64,000 nt of DNA from assembly GCA_013396915.1 (NCBI GenBank), contig VWZL01006772.1:128259-192258 (forward strand), written 5' to 3'. The translations under genes and the position numbers were made by a program. Origin of the DNA: Stercorarius parasiticus. Taxonomy: Eukaryota > Chordata > Aves > Charadriiformes > Stercorariidae. Below the pieces are notes generated by a model. It saw nothing but the letters and a program-made list of their open reading frames with translations, was not told the origin of the DNA and did no database searches. Shown here piece after piece: positions 25,701-38,040 of this stretch; positions within the stretch are counted from its first letter, which is position 1, and each line of letters opens with the position of its first letter.

Positions 25701-25755
25701 GGAAAAAGAAGAAAAAAAAAAGACCGAAGAAAAAAAGACCAAAAAAAAGACCAAA
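25701..25755. repeat. Purine-rich A/AAGACC tract
   Basis: A-rich runs separated by three GACC words at about 11-18 bp spacing. It is almost purely purine on the plus strand. The Lys-rich frame through it (25,641-25,871) is an artefact of composition. Confidence 0.8.
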
Positions 25756-26627
25756 GTAAACCCCAAGACACAGCAGACAGGTGCTTCTGCAGAAGAGGTC
25801 TGGGATTTCCAATAGCAGTCCCAAGAAGTGCAGTGTGCCTTGTGCTAGGAACTCAGGTTGTGATTAATTGATGGCACTTCAGTCTCCTGAGCTTTATTTT
25901 GAAGGTCTTTAAAAAGGCTCTTGAGGGGAATACAGATTCCTCTACTGAAAGAAAAGGAAACTGCAGACTCTCCTCCTTGCTACTGTTTAACTTCACCAGT
26001 TCCCATTCGGTAGTTACCGGATGGTTCAATTCATCGGCAGACTCAGCCAGGAGGGCCTGTCGCCCATTCGGTTAAGAGAAATGTGGGCTGTGGGATCTAT
26101 AGATTCGGTGAGGACCGGCCTCGTCCCGGGCCTTGGAATTTTAACTGCAGTTTATAAAAGGACTTGGCAGAAATAATATACTCCAGAACAACACTGTCAG
26201 GACCTCTTTCATAATGAAGGAGAAACCTCGCTAGTTCAGGAGGAAAAACACCCATGAAGAATAACGCCAATTTTGCTAAGACGTATGAAATGAAACGAAA
26301 TAAGCCTGGCTATTTTGGTTTCTTTATTCTGGCAGTTTCTTTTTATCCGAGATGAGAGATTTTGCAAATAATAAAACAAAAGGAAGAAAAAAAAAAAAGG
26401 AAAAAAGCTACCTAGTGATCCATATCATTCAGCAACAACAGAAACAAAAGCCCTGCTAGTCAAATTTATGAGCCTTGAGAGATCTTGGCTGAAGGCGGTG
26501 GAGAAATGCCTCCGTTAACACACCCCCACACATCTAATCCCTAACTCCTTCCCTCCCACACTTAAGGCATGAGCTCAAAAGTATCCATGTTTTACTGTGA
26601 GCACAATGTTTCTCTCTTTTAGAGAGA

Positions 26628-26652
26628 ATCAGCTCCGTCTCTTGGAGCTGAT
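26628..26652. repeat. Small perfect stem-loop
   Basis: atcagctcc (26,628-26,636) and ggagctgat (26,644-26,652) are exact reverse complements around a 7-nt loop. It is an isolated hairpin with no terminator-like or miRNA-like extension. Confidence 0.75.
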
Positions 26653-28769
26653 AATTGATACCACCCTCAGTAGCGCAGCTGAATACAAAAATATAAGTAC
26701 AAGCAGCTTTCAGACTCGCTTTTTTATCCAAAACTCAATGAGAAGAGGGAAGTGAGCTCCCGAGCTATTCCCAATTTGCCCGGAGGAGCTTTTTCACCAG
26801 AGCCTGGCTCTCTGGACAACAGCTTACCACAGCTCTGATCACGACAAGGCCTGGACAGCCATTACACGTTTTCAAACATCCCTCATGCAGGTGACGAGGT
26901 ACATGAAGGCTTGTGAGCAGATTAGAGCAAAATGTGGGGAAAGAGCAAAATGACTGCAAACAGTGATGCACTCCGACAGCGGATTCCGCACCAGACCCGG
27001 CTGGGAGAGAGGAAGTGCAGCACCCAGCGCTCACCAAAGCCATACTCCGCTCTTCCTGTAATTCAAGCCTGAAATGTCTTTTTAGACATTTGGACATGCT
27101 TAGCTGTGTATAGGTTTATAACGTTTCCTAAGTTCTTTCTTTCCTCTTTGGCATTCTGATCTAACTTTTCTGACTATCCATTCTTCAGGAAAATTAGCAA
27201 AGAGCTAGTCTCTCTGCAAAGAATAAGATGAGATAAGTGAACTTCTGCACTCAACTGGGCTCGTAACCTGCTGAGTAGTTTGCTTATAAAATGAGAGAAA
27301 TGCCGTTAATCTCATTTGCTTTCTCTTGATGTCAAATATTTTCCTAAACATCTCCTACTGAGTGTAGAATACGCTGCCTATTGAAATATTTGATCGCAAA
27401 AGGAAACAATACATTTCTGCTTATGTCTAGATTTGATCTTATGCTGTTGCACTGTTCTGAGCACAAAAGCCTCTGGCCCAGACGCTGTCAGATAAACAAC
27501 AGCGCTGACTCTTTGCACACACACATAAAAAATACAAAAAGCTAAAATAGTTGGCTTGTCTGGTCATTACTCTAAACCTTTAGCTTTGCATCAGTGGTTC
27601 CCAGTGAGTTCATTTCCATGGTGGACCGAGTGCTGTTAAATGTCCAATTTCTGGTGCCAAGTCATTAATCAAAACTGAAAAGCAGTTAGTTTCAAAAAAA
27701 ATTGGCTTCTACTTGGGGTCATGCTAGATCTTCTTTAATGGATAGTCTTTCTGTTTCAGCTCCCTTGTCATCCATCTCCTTTAGAAACATCTCTTCAAGG
27801 AAACGTTTTACTAAAATGCTGCAGTCTTCATCTCTCATGGTTGCTGATCTTTGCTGGCTCCATAGTATTGCTGAGAATTAATTATTTCATTTCCTTTTTT
27901 AAGGAAAAGAGAGATTCTACATTTTTTGCACATAGAGAAGGGAGGCTGTCACCCATGAGCTGGAAAAGCTGTTGGCAATGGCAAGGCCAAGTGAAGGCTC
28001 CATGTTGCCAGTGGGAAAAGAAAAGTGTTGACATTAGTTCTGTCATAAGATATTAAACTAATTCCTTGTTTCAGACCACCGCCATCCTGCTGAAAGGCGG
28101 AATCAGCTCAATTATTAGGCATGACAAAACTCAGCACAGCACTGAATGTGTTGCAGTAGAGAAAAACCTTGCCGTACCTTGCTGCCTTCCTGGAACAAAA
28201 CATTAACTTGCTGAGGGAAAAGGCAGATGTGGCTGCTGAGATGACCCAAGTCCGGAGAGGCAACTGCATCCCCATCTTGGGGCCAGGTCTGATGAAGAAA
28301 GTTTCCAAAACTATGCCACCCCTCCCCTTTAGCAATGACCCCGAGCTACACATTACACTATTACACACTTCAGATCATCTCCACTGCAAGCTGCAGCACT
28401 AAAACACAGATGTTAAAACCACGTGGGAGGTATCAGTCCTTACCATTATTTCCTTGTCATCACAGGTAGATGGGATGACCGAAGACGTTTTTCCTGTGGC
28501 TCTGAACTTTGTCATGAGTAGCGGTGGACAGCAGCACTCACTTGCTTTGGCCAGCAGAAGACGCAGGACAAGAGAGGACCAGCCTGTGCCTGTGCCAAGA
28601 CAAACATCCTTTGTAAAGGCTCAACTGGGCATCACCTTCTTGCTGCCAGAGCCTAAGCAATCGCCTGACAAGGCAAAGTCACTCTTGCAGGTGGTGGCTG
28701 CAAGGAAACATAGGTGACATTGCTCCATAGGCAAGACCCCCACCTCATCACAGCATGAACGTCCAGTCA
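26653..28769. other. Unique sequence, no gene seen
   Basis: No exon is supported. The block at about 27,300-27,520 resembles conserved non-coding text but is untested. 'cagtggttccca' at 27,592-27,603 is like a hAT-Charlie terminal repeat but has no partner end. Confidence 0.35.
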
Positions 28770-28840
28770 CTCTGGGCCCAGTCTACAGCCCACTGAAGTC
28801 AAGGCGTCCTAAGGTCACTGAAGTCAAGGGGTACTAAGGT
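28770..28840. repeat. Ancient repeat remnant with a 25-bp tandem duplication
   Basis: 28,791-28,815 and 28,816-28,840 are adjacent copies of a 25-bp unit (cactgaagtcaagg... ending ctaaggt) with two mismatches. The upstream 'gggcccagtctacagcccac' (28,773-28,792) plus 'tgaagtcaagg' resembles the old 'gggcccaatcctgcagcccattgaagtcaatgg' repeat seen in sauropsids. The local duplication arose within that remnant. Confidence 0.6.
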
Positions 28841-31554
28841 TGCAAGTTAAATGCAAACTGTTTTCTGATTTTCTAATCAAGACAGCTTAAAGCCATCAAC
28901 AGTTTAGTAAAATTACTAGCATCAATTTCCCAATTAATTATTGATTATTGCACATAAAATTTTATATAGTAGTGCATGGTGGTCCCACAAAGCGATACTT
29001 ATGTTTTAAGACAGACTTAAACATTCGGGCTAGGAAAATTTTGTCTCATTTTGAGCCACATTTTTGAAGACTTATACACCAGTTTTCTCCCTGGAAAAAA
29101 AATCACATACAGAAGTGGAGTCATTAGTTACATTCTTTGCAACTGCCTGATTTCCACTTCTCTGTACCTGCAGAGACAAGCACACAGGTTTTCACATTGC
29201 TGAATGAAACCACTTGACATAAGCCTTTCTGGCAAATCTCCATCCACGTACAAATAAAAAGCTCCATCTCATTATAAAGGGGAAAAAAAAATTAATGCTG
29301 ATTTTTAAGTGATTATTAGCATACACTCCATTAAAAAGCATGAGTTCAGATTACATTTGTAAGACATTGCATGTGCAGGGTAATGAGGGACAGCAGTGCT
29401 AGCCAATGCTACAACTGTATTTTAAGGCCTAACGATACCATTGAAAACTTCGAGGGCTCTTCGTGGCAGTCCCTCTTCCAGAGCAGCAGCAGCGACCAAC
29501 AAGGCTCTGACACTTCCACATACACTACCTCAAGGAAAACAACACTTTCAGTCCTGCCTATCTGCTCTGTTCTGCGACAGCTTACCTTCAGAAAGGGGTT
29601 GTTTAACCAGCATTTGTCAAGCTCTGACCTCCTGCAACAGGGGCCCACAGCACGGGTACAATAAAAATAATACATTTGTACATCTAGACAAATGAGTTCC
29701 TCCTTTTCCTTCAGCGGTGTCATCTTGGCTCGCGCACTCCCTTCAGAGATGCTAACAACTGGCAGCTCTGCTCAGGGAGATCACTGATCTAATTTATTTT
29801 TCCTTCTCCCTTTAGGGAATGCTATCACAACGCTCTAAGATCATTGCCTTGTACATCTCACTCCCCTCAGCTGATGAAATGGCTCTGAAATGTCACCACC
29901 TGATCTGCGGGGGAAGCTGCACCCTCGCAAGCCCTTCCATTAACTATTCCTGTTGACAGCTCGTAGCTTCTTCAGCAAGCTGTCTCCCCTTACCCAAGGG
30001 GGTGCTTCTACAGGACCTTCGCGGCTGGCTTTTAACAGTCTCGTAATCACAGCTCACAACATACTGGTTGACAAACTCCTGTTTTATTAATATTTTATCC
30101 TCAACACTAGCTTTTCCGTGATGCTGCTCAGCTTTAACTCAGAGATGCTATTTCCATGCCATCTCTTGATGTGTCTAGGGCTTAGCAGCAAGAGACGTGT
30201 TTGGAAACCTAAATAACCCCACCTCTGAGGCCTCAGATCATGCTATTTCTTCTCCTTGTTCTTGAGGCATTTGAAATGCTTTCACAAGATGGAGAGGAAC
30301 TTTACAGGTTTGTGCTTGTTCTCAAAGCGTATTTGTTCAGCAACAGCTCCTTATAAATGGATGATTTGGGGCTGTATTTAAACTGGAAAGCATCTCGGAA
30401 CAGTTGAATGGGAAACGTGTTACAGGCGAACACAAACAGTCATCTGGAGGAGCTGCTCTCTGGGGGATGCCAGCCTGTCCTAGCGGGAGAACGTCAATGT
30501 TGGCTGGAAATCCATAATACATAATAAAACACAGGAAGCCCTTTTTCATTATTGTTGCTACAAACTCTGGCAATTTTCTGTGGCACACAATACTCCCCAC
30601 CCTTGTGTTCAGGCGTTCTTCCGCACTGCCCCCCCTCTTGGGATGACTCCTCTATTCCAGCTCAGAGAAGTAACGCGTTGAAAAAATAAATATTATATTT
30701 CTCTTCCTTCCCAAGGTGGTAGTTGCATTGTGACTTTCAGCCTTTTGACACGCTATGCGCATGATCTGGTAACTGGTAACCCCAGTTACCCCTTGGCAGA
30801 GCTGTTTGGCATCAACTGCTTTGACGGACCAAAGAGTCGGTACTTTTACAGCTCTCCCCGTGAAGAGGCAGAGCTTTTCTATTTCTCACACTAGGACTAG
30901 AAAACTGGTAGCTTGTATGCCAGTGGCAAAAGTACCCATTCCAAGATAATCTATTCTCCATCCTCAGGCAGGGTATTCCCTTTACAGATCAGTTCACAAA
31001 ACCAGCTTTTCTTGGTCTATGAGGTGTTCACCAGAGCTTACCCCTGCCCAGGCTTTAACATGCCCAATTTTGCATTTTCCCATCCTTATCTCCAATTTTG
31101 TCATGCCAAATACAAAATAGACCATTTACACATTAACACAGTAGTCCTGTGGGTTCCAAGACAAAAATAATTACTTTATTCATAAATACACATTAATTTG
31201 CCATTGTCTAACCTTTTTTCTTACCCCTATAAATATATAGCCAGATTCTGCATCACGGAAGCAAAAGCTCTAGCCCCTTAATTAAAGAAATAAATGAATA
31301 ATTTAAAATTCTTCAAAATTATACCTAAAAATAGAACTGAATGCACATACACTACAGAGGAATGTAAGCACTTGTTCATTAGTCTCTTGCTGCTCATTAA
31401 AATGCATGATTTTTTTTATAAATTTATCATTGAAAACAATGAATGTGTATAAACTCACAGTATGAAATTGCTGAGTAGGGACATTAAAGGTATTTGCTGA
31501 TGCACTGTTATTATTCCATGACAGCTGCCAGAATATCTTTATATGGAAATATTT
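28841..31554. other. Unique sequence, no gene seen
   Basis: No exon, promoter or repeat family is recognised. Frames of up to about 104 codons overlap on both strands (29,371-29,723). Confidence 0.45.
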
Positions 31555-31617
31555 ATGTGTGTGTGTATATATATGCATATATTTATTTATGTATATATGC
31601 ATGTATGTATATATAAA
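31555..31617. repeat. TG/TA/TATG simple sequence
   Basis: A compound microsatellite of TG, TA, TTTA and TATG units. The 176-codon minus-strand frame at 31,303-31,833 spans it, and its Tyr/His/Ile-rich middle is the translated microsatellite, so that frame is not called as a gene. Confidence 0.9.
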
Positions 31618-32040
31618 AGATAAGCACAATGGAACGAAGACTACATATAAAAAAAACTTGGCAACTGTTGAAGGCAGGTGTTTCCCATGGCTCTCTGTTA
31701 AAGAGCATACTGCAGTTAACGATGCTGTGAAAGACTGCCTGTAGACCAGAAACATATGCATCAACAGAAGATCACAGCCATGAAAGACCTGCAGGTATAT
31801 GGGTAAAAAAACCAAGGCTAAATACTGGTGCACTCAATACACTCAATCCTACATCTAAAAGCATCTTTAAACAAAGAAGTTGTTGTCTAGAATGATACAC
31901 ACACCAGTAACATGGGAGCTGCAAACATTGCTACTTCCGCTCTGGAATAAAATCAAAGGCGAAGGGATAGATTCCTAAAAAGTAATGTTCAGTCTCCCAC
32001 TTTTCCTCTTAGGTTACATCCAAGAGAAAGTAAAGCATAG

Positions 32041-32110
32041 GATCAGATTCTGGTCTTCCATCAGTATGAAAGACCCCATTGAAGTCAACGTGTAAAACTC
32101 AGCAGTTCCT
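32041..32110. repeat. Remnant of an ancient amniote interspersed repeat
   Basis: 'gatcagattctggtcttcc' (32,041-32,059) followed by 'gaccccattgaagtcaacg' (32,072-32,090) resembles the widespread sauropsid repeat 'gatcagattctgg...cccattgaagtcaatg'. It is old, and its full extent is not defined. Confidence 0.45.
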
Positions 32111-33521
32111 TACCACGTAATTTTTCTATGTAACATTTGTGCCACTTCCCACTGGAATTAATGGTGGCCCTGAAAATGTCCTGAACTTGAGGCTTTCACT
32201 GTGGAGCGGATGCACAGCTGCAGAGGGAGCAGGATGAGTGGGAAAGTCTTGCCATACCCTATGCTCCCCTGGCAAAGACCCCTCCCTTACGCCCGCTCTG
32301 TAGCATTAGCTACGGCGCTTTCTGATCTGGGAGCAGGGTTTGCCACATATTATTTCTTAATAAACATAAATAAATAGATAAAAGAAAATGTGAACAAGTC
32401 CACCTTGGTTAAGTGGCCTGATCAACTGTGGTATGTAGCACATCTGGCCCACAGCAGAGAACCAGGAAGTAACCTTATCGGGGAAACACAAGCCTGGGGA
32501 ATCAGTTCAGCCTCACGGCCTGGGCTGCCCTGTCTCCCCAGGCTCATCTCTGCCTTCCAAAGCCAGCCATTGCCCCTGCCTAGGCTTAGCCCTGCCTTTT
32601 TATAGTCAAAGATAACGTACTGCACATCAGAAGTGATGTACAATATGTCTGGCTTTCCAAATCTGGAAGCCAGTAATAGCATGTTTCTAGCAGTAACTGT
32701 TGGTCTTCCTGAAAAATGATAATATTTTCTTTGAGTTATTTAAAAGAGAAATAATTATCTGGCTCCCCCTACCAGCATTACAAGCACCTCCCTCAGGAAA
32801 CTATTTTCAACCCAAGAAAACAGCAAATGCAAGGTATTTTCAGGCGGGTGGATTTTATCTAGAGTTCTAGCAATTTAACTGCAGGCTGGAAAATTCGGCC
32901 ATATCCTAGTGCACGTAGTTTTCTTCTGTTTACCTGCATAGGCTCTAATCACCTGTGCAACATCTGTCGGTACTCTAGCGTTACTGGCAAGACACCAAAA
33001 TAACTGTATTCCGTATAACAAACAGTTGCAGTTTCCATCTCTCTCCTGGTCCGCCTGCTTCAGCTTACAAAGCCAGAATAAACCCTTCCTGCCTGCCAGG
33101 GTGGGAGTGAGATCAGAAAACGTCCCTTCAAGGGTGTGATAGAAACCAGAATTACACGATTATGGTGTTTCTTCAAAAATGTGTATTCGGGTAATCTTCA
33201 GTTCCTGTATAGGATTAGACGATAAAAAATAAACCACAATCAGAGGAGCAGAGTTAAATACTGAGCCCTTTTGGACAAACAAACTCAGGAGCACTCAGAG
33301 AGACCACTGGCCACACCCTTCAGATTTCTAAAATACATCTTTTGAAGCACTTTTTTTAAGCACAGATTTGTTTCCAGGTTTGAGGGCAACTGTACACCAG
33401 CAGGAGAACAGAACCACCCTTGCAATGTGTTTTGAGTATGCTGGGGGCGACTGCCTCGCTCCTATGGGGTCTGCAATCAGAGCAGAGGCGGCAGAAGAGG
33501 AGAGCAGTGGGAAGAAGCAGC
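32111..33521. other. Unique sequence, no gene seen
   Basis: No feature is recognised. The DNA from about 33,330 on carries long overlapping frames on both strands (222 codons minus, 124 codons plus), treated as chance in GC-richer sequence. Confidence 0.4.
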
Positions 33522-33580
33522 CGAGATACGGAGGTAAAGTGACTTCCTCAAGATTGCACACCAGGCCAGAGATGAAGGGA
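33522..33580 (+). mobile_element. Possible MIR-like remnant
   Basis: 'ggaggtaaagtgacttcctc' (33,530-33,549) then 'aagattgcacaccaggccag' (33,550-33,569) fits the MIR block 'gaggttaagtgacttgcccaaggtcacacagc...'. It lies inside the longest open frame of the window, which weakens that frame as a gene. Confidence 0.45.
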
Positions 33581-33599
33581 GTCACCTCACCAGAGTGGA

Positions 33600-36500
33600 G
33601 TTTTTTACCTCTGGGTTTTCCAGAGGTCATGGTCAAACCAGCGTCAGGGTTGTTGAGACTCTCAAAGTCTCCTTTTTCTTTTATCTTTCCCATCCCCTTG
33701 GCTTCTCCCTTTTCTCTACAGCAGACATTTCCCACGAGGTGAAGGAAGTCACAGTGCAGCGAAGGTGCTCCCAGCCCTCGGGGAGCACCTAACACCTCGA
33801 CTTCGCCGCTGCTGTCCAGCCCCACCGGCATCTCCTCCTCCCCGGAGATGGGACCAAAGAGAGACCTCCTATGGCTGCAACTCAAGCGTGAGACCCCGCT
33901 GTGATGACAGAGATGCCTGCGTTGCACAGCAAACCTGCAGTTGCCATATCCGCTGCGGCTAACCATCTTACGGGTCCTGAGGAAAAGGCAAAACAAAGCT
34001 ATAGGATTACACTTATGCTGAGGGAATAGCGGGATCTGTAACTCAGACGTTTGCTTCGCTGATTAAGATCAGTAAAGTTAACTGAAGAGCAAAGACAAAG
34101 AAGGTCGTCTCATACATGTATTTTCAATTTATAACTTACTTTCTCCGTTATTTTTTTTTCCTTCTCAAATCTTTCAAATTAAAAAAATAAAACACAAAAG
34201 CAAAATAAAAGCAAAACAACTTGCCCAAGGGAGAGGCAACAAGTTCGGCGTACGTGGCTGAAGAAAATAACGTGCTTTCCTGTTGCTGAAAAATATCTCA
34301 CACACTTGGATTACTTCAGTTTTTCCTCCAAATTTACACAGATGCTGCTGACCATTTCCGTTTTATACTGATTAGCTTTTTCAAGGAAGCATTTTTTTCC
34401 CGAAACACTCCTTTCCTTCCTGAAGAAGCCTAGTTCGCGTTAGAGGATGTTTCTGTCAGAATGAAGTCAGAGAGTTATTTTTAAGATTAAAATCTTGTGT
34501 AGAAAGTGGTTCTCTAAGAGTTGTGAAGAAAAGTAGTTCGGAAAAAAACCCCAAACGTATAAAAATACCTTTTTTGCCTTAGCTTGCTTTGGTTTTTTTA
34601 ATATATTTTTTATTTTATGAAGGACAGGGGTTTTAATAGCTTTGAATAAATATAATTGCATCTGCTCATCTCACTCAGAAAATATTCCTACCAAATATTG
34701 TAAATGTATTTTGATATGACAACAGTAAATAGGAGCAGAAAGTAACTCCCAGTAGTGACAAGAATTTTGTCATATGCTATAGATATGTTGGTTTCTGCCC
34801 CTGAGATTACTCACATATGTATTTGGTAGGTCTGGGCTGAGGAGTATTATCCGATCTGTGCAGGACTGACAAAACTTGATCGGACTCTTTCTTTCTCTGT
34901 CTTTCATAATGTCATTACCAAAATTGCTGAAACAATATGAAAAGAAAAATCACATAAATAAAACATAAACGTGTCTTAAAAGAAATCATAAACTCCGAAG
35001 ACTTGATATAGTGAGCAGTATCAGGAACAGTATTCAATTAAGAAAACATAGTAAATAATCTGAAAATTGAGATCTGTATACCTTGTGTCGATGTAAGATC
35101 AAAGAATATGTCTTCTAGGACCTCTCTGGACTTAAACTCAGGCACCTGTTTTACACAGATGGATTAAAAGGGTAATGCAAATCTTGGGAACAGATTTTGT
35201 CTCCTCAAACTATAATTAATAAAGGCGCATCGCAAATTAATTACACATACATAAATAGCAATTTAATATACGCAAATATTTATAAGAACTACTGCTGCAA
35301 AACACAGGGTTTTTGTCTGCATGTCAGTGCTAAGCTTCCCTTGACTTTACCAGTGGAAGATCAGGACTTAAATTTAAATTAAAATGTAATCGGTGAGATT
35401 ATCCTAGGGGAAAAAGGGCTCTTGGGGACAAGGGAGAGCCACTCAGAGAGCTGGGACAACTCTGTCAAGCGATTTCCAAATCAAAATTACTGTTTTTCTA
35501 AAACTTGAAACACAGCCAAAAATTCAGCCCTGAAGTTTAAGAAAATTACCACTGTACCCATCAAACTGCTGAAAGACTACAGCTCCCTGGAAAGGGTAGA
35601 AGTCTTTTTTCACCCTAATAATGCTCATTCTTCTGTTCTCTCACTTCACCATTGCGCTCAAAAACAAGAAGCCCCACCATAATCAAGGGAAGGGGGGGAA
35701 CGGAGGGGAACCACCTGCTTCCCAGTTAAAGTCACACAGTCTGACTTGCTGGTCCAGATGTGACCGGAGTCTCTTGCAAATTAGCGGACACCCCCACACA
35801 GCAGGTTTTGAGGGGTGGCATTTACTCTGTTCCTCGCTGGTTATTTCCAGGCACTGCAAAACCTACCTCTTCGTAATGTCTTCGTTGACAAACTTCACAC
35901 AAAAGCAGACCTGACGTAGCTTGGAACAGAAGAGATCCGTCAGGCTCTCATAAGTCCCTAAAGAAAGTTAAACCAAGTAGTGAGTCGGTGCGGGACAGAT
36001 ATACTTTCTGCTCCTTATACTGTCTCTCTGCTGCACAGAAAATTTATAGCCTTCACGTTCCTGAACTGACACCTTCCCTGTTAATCGCATTCACTGGTGA
36101 TATGATATAGCTGTAAAAAATAATGTTCAACTGACGCTGGCTTGGTTTTGTATTTCTTACCCAAGTAATGCACGCAATGCAAAAATCACATTTCCTTGTA
36201 TGCTTCCAAGGACCCCAAGTGTACACACATCCACACATGTGTGCACACAACTGTGCTTAGGAGCCATCTGTCACAATCAGTTTCTTGAATTTAAAAACAT
36301 TATTAACTCGGAGACAGGAAGGAGCCTTGGGAGCAAGGGGAAAAAAATTGCTAAGATAATGACTTTACTCTAAATTACCTGACAATCTCTCTTTCTTTGG
36401 CATTTTTAAATCGCTTAGAAAGACAAAACATGACGAGGCAACTTGCATGACCAGTGTCACCGGTTTAGAGTTTCTTCAAGCAGCTGAATTTATACTGCTG

Positions 36501-37685
36501 TAGGGTAGAATAACTTTATTTTTTATGCTTAGCTTATAACTATGGAAAATCCTTTATAAGCATACTTCCTCCTAACACACAGTATCTATCCAATCTATCC
36601 CAAAGCATGAACACTGACCCATATTCTTCCGTTCAAAAATGGCAACGGTCCAAGGAGTTTTCCACTCCTATGGTTTTGGGGTTTGGTTTGGTCTTGTGTT
36701 CAGGAGCTAATTTCTCCTAACTTACTACCAAACTATGACAGATTCTCAGAGAGAAGATGCTTGTGAACAAGATCCACTCTCGTGAACCAGTTCTGTGCCT
36801 GCTGAATTTCTTACAAATGTGGGTAGGAAAAGGAAATATCATCAGTGCAAGATGCTTGTCACGCGGCAACATTATAATCCAATACCAAGCTTAACAACGG
36901 TACTTATAGATCCATTATAGGGCTCTAGTAGAGTTAAAGGGACCATTCAAAGACAAGGAGAGTGCGGGAAATGAGAGCAAAGAAAGAAAATGAGAAAAAA
37001 AATTTGTTTATCCAGCATGTGAGCAAGTCACAGCAGGACTGCACAAACACACCAGATGACACGGTCAGCAGGGAAGGAAATACCCAGTGTATAGTCCTAG
37101 GTAAGCCAAGATTATCCATTAATCTAAGACTGCAGAAAACGGAAAATATGATCACAACTCCTAGTTCAAAGGAGGGGGAAAGGGAGGAGAAAAATACTAG
37201 ACTCTGATAATCTCACCTTGTTCAGTAAGCCTTTTTTTTTCCACTGAAATTGAAATAAAGAAGAAAGTTTGCTGCTGGTGTCTGTTTGGCTACTTTTGAT
37301 CAAAGACATTGGGTGGATTTCTTAATGGCGTTCCACTAAACACTGCAATGAAAACAACACTAAATTAGATCGTAACCAGCCAGCAATCTGATTAGCAGAT
37401 ACAGATCTTTATGCATGCATTTTACTTCCTTTTCCCTTAAAAAATATCCCCACATTTTCTTCCGCCTTCCTGGAATTTTCGTCATTAATTTGCTACAATT
37501 CATATAAAAATTAATAAAATCCAAGGGCTAAAAATCTATCATCATTGAAGTTTTACGAAGAGATGCATAGTTTTAATTTACAAAGGAATACAAAGGAAGT
37601 TTTAAAGCATTATTATGGTTAAAGACTATCTCAGTTCTTACAGAAGAGGCTTTTGTTATTTAAATATCCAGTTGCCGCATAGCGC
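33600..37685. other. Unique sequence, no gene seen
   Basis: About 4 kb, AT-rich after 34,000, with no recognisable exon, repeat family or promoter. Small A, T and G tracts occur (for example around 34,151-34,160 and 35,691-35,699). Confidence 0.45.
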
Positions 37686-37709
37686 CAAGTTTCTGAATCC
37701 AGAAACTTG
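37686..37709. repeat. Perfect 10-bp stem with a 4-nt loop
   Basis: caagtttctg (37,686-37,695) and cagaaacttg (37,700-37,709) are exact reverse complements around aatc. It is the tightest hairpin seen in the window. No flanking pairing extends it to a miRNA-like length, and no U-run follows on either strand. Confidence 0.8.
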
Positions 37710-37839
37710 TGAGCAGCTCAGCCCAGAGAGGGCAGAGGGTGCCCTGAATATTTCCAGCAAACACTTCACACTTTTTTAGGGTTGGGCTTTTATATTTGAA
37801 ACAACTTCAAAAAAAATTGGAAGTTAGGGAAACATCATT

Positions 37840-38040
37840 CATAGATAGAATTGAGCTGTGGGCTTCATCCCAGCATCTCATTACAGGAATCCCTCTAGCT
37901 GCCTTAATAAATTTGAAGAAGCTTTCATTACAGGACAGTCCTATTTGATGGAAGACATTTATCTTATGATCGATGTGTAATTATGCTCAATGTTAAAGAG
38001 CCATTCTCCGCAACTGTGAAAGGTGAAGTAGTGTATGAAT
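37840..38040. other. Candidate conserved non-coding block
   Basis: AT-rich, complex sequence without long frames or repeats. 'tcattacagga' occurs twice (about 37,878 and 37,925). It is flagged only for its resemblance to vertebrate enhancers. Confidence 0.2.

Noticed and set aside
25641..25871. Lys-rich frame resembling a nuclear protein
   Set aside because: The composition comes directly from the A/AAGACC simple tract.
27592..27640. hAT-like end 'cagtggttccca'
   Set aside because: Only 12 bases fit, with no body similarity or partner end, so chance is likely.
31303..31833. 176-codon minus-strand frame
   Set aside because: Its middle is a translated TG/TA microsatellite, and the rest has no recognisable content.
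33328..33996. Longest open frame (222 codons, minus strand)
   Set aside because: It overlaps a 124-codon frame on the plus strand and contains a MIR-like remnant. It shows no domain and lies in GC-richer DNA where long chance frames are expected.
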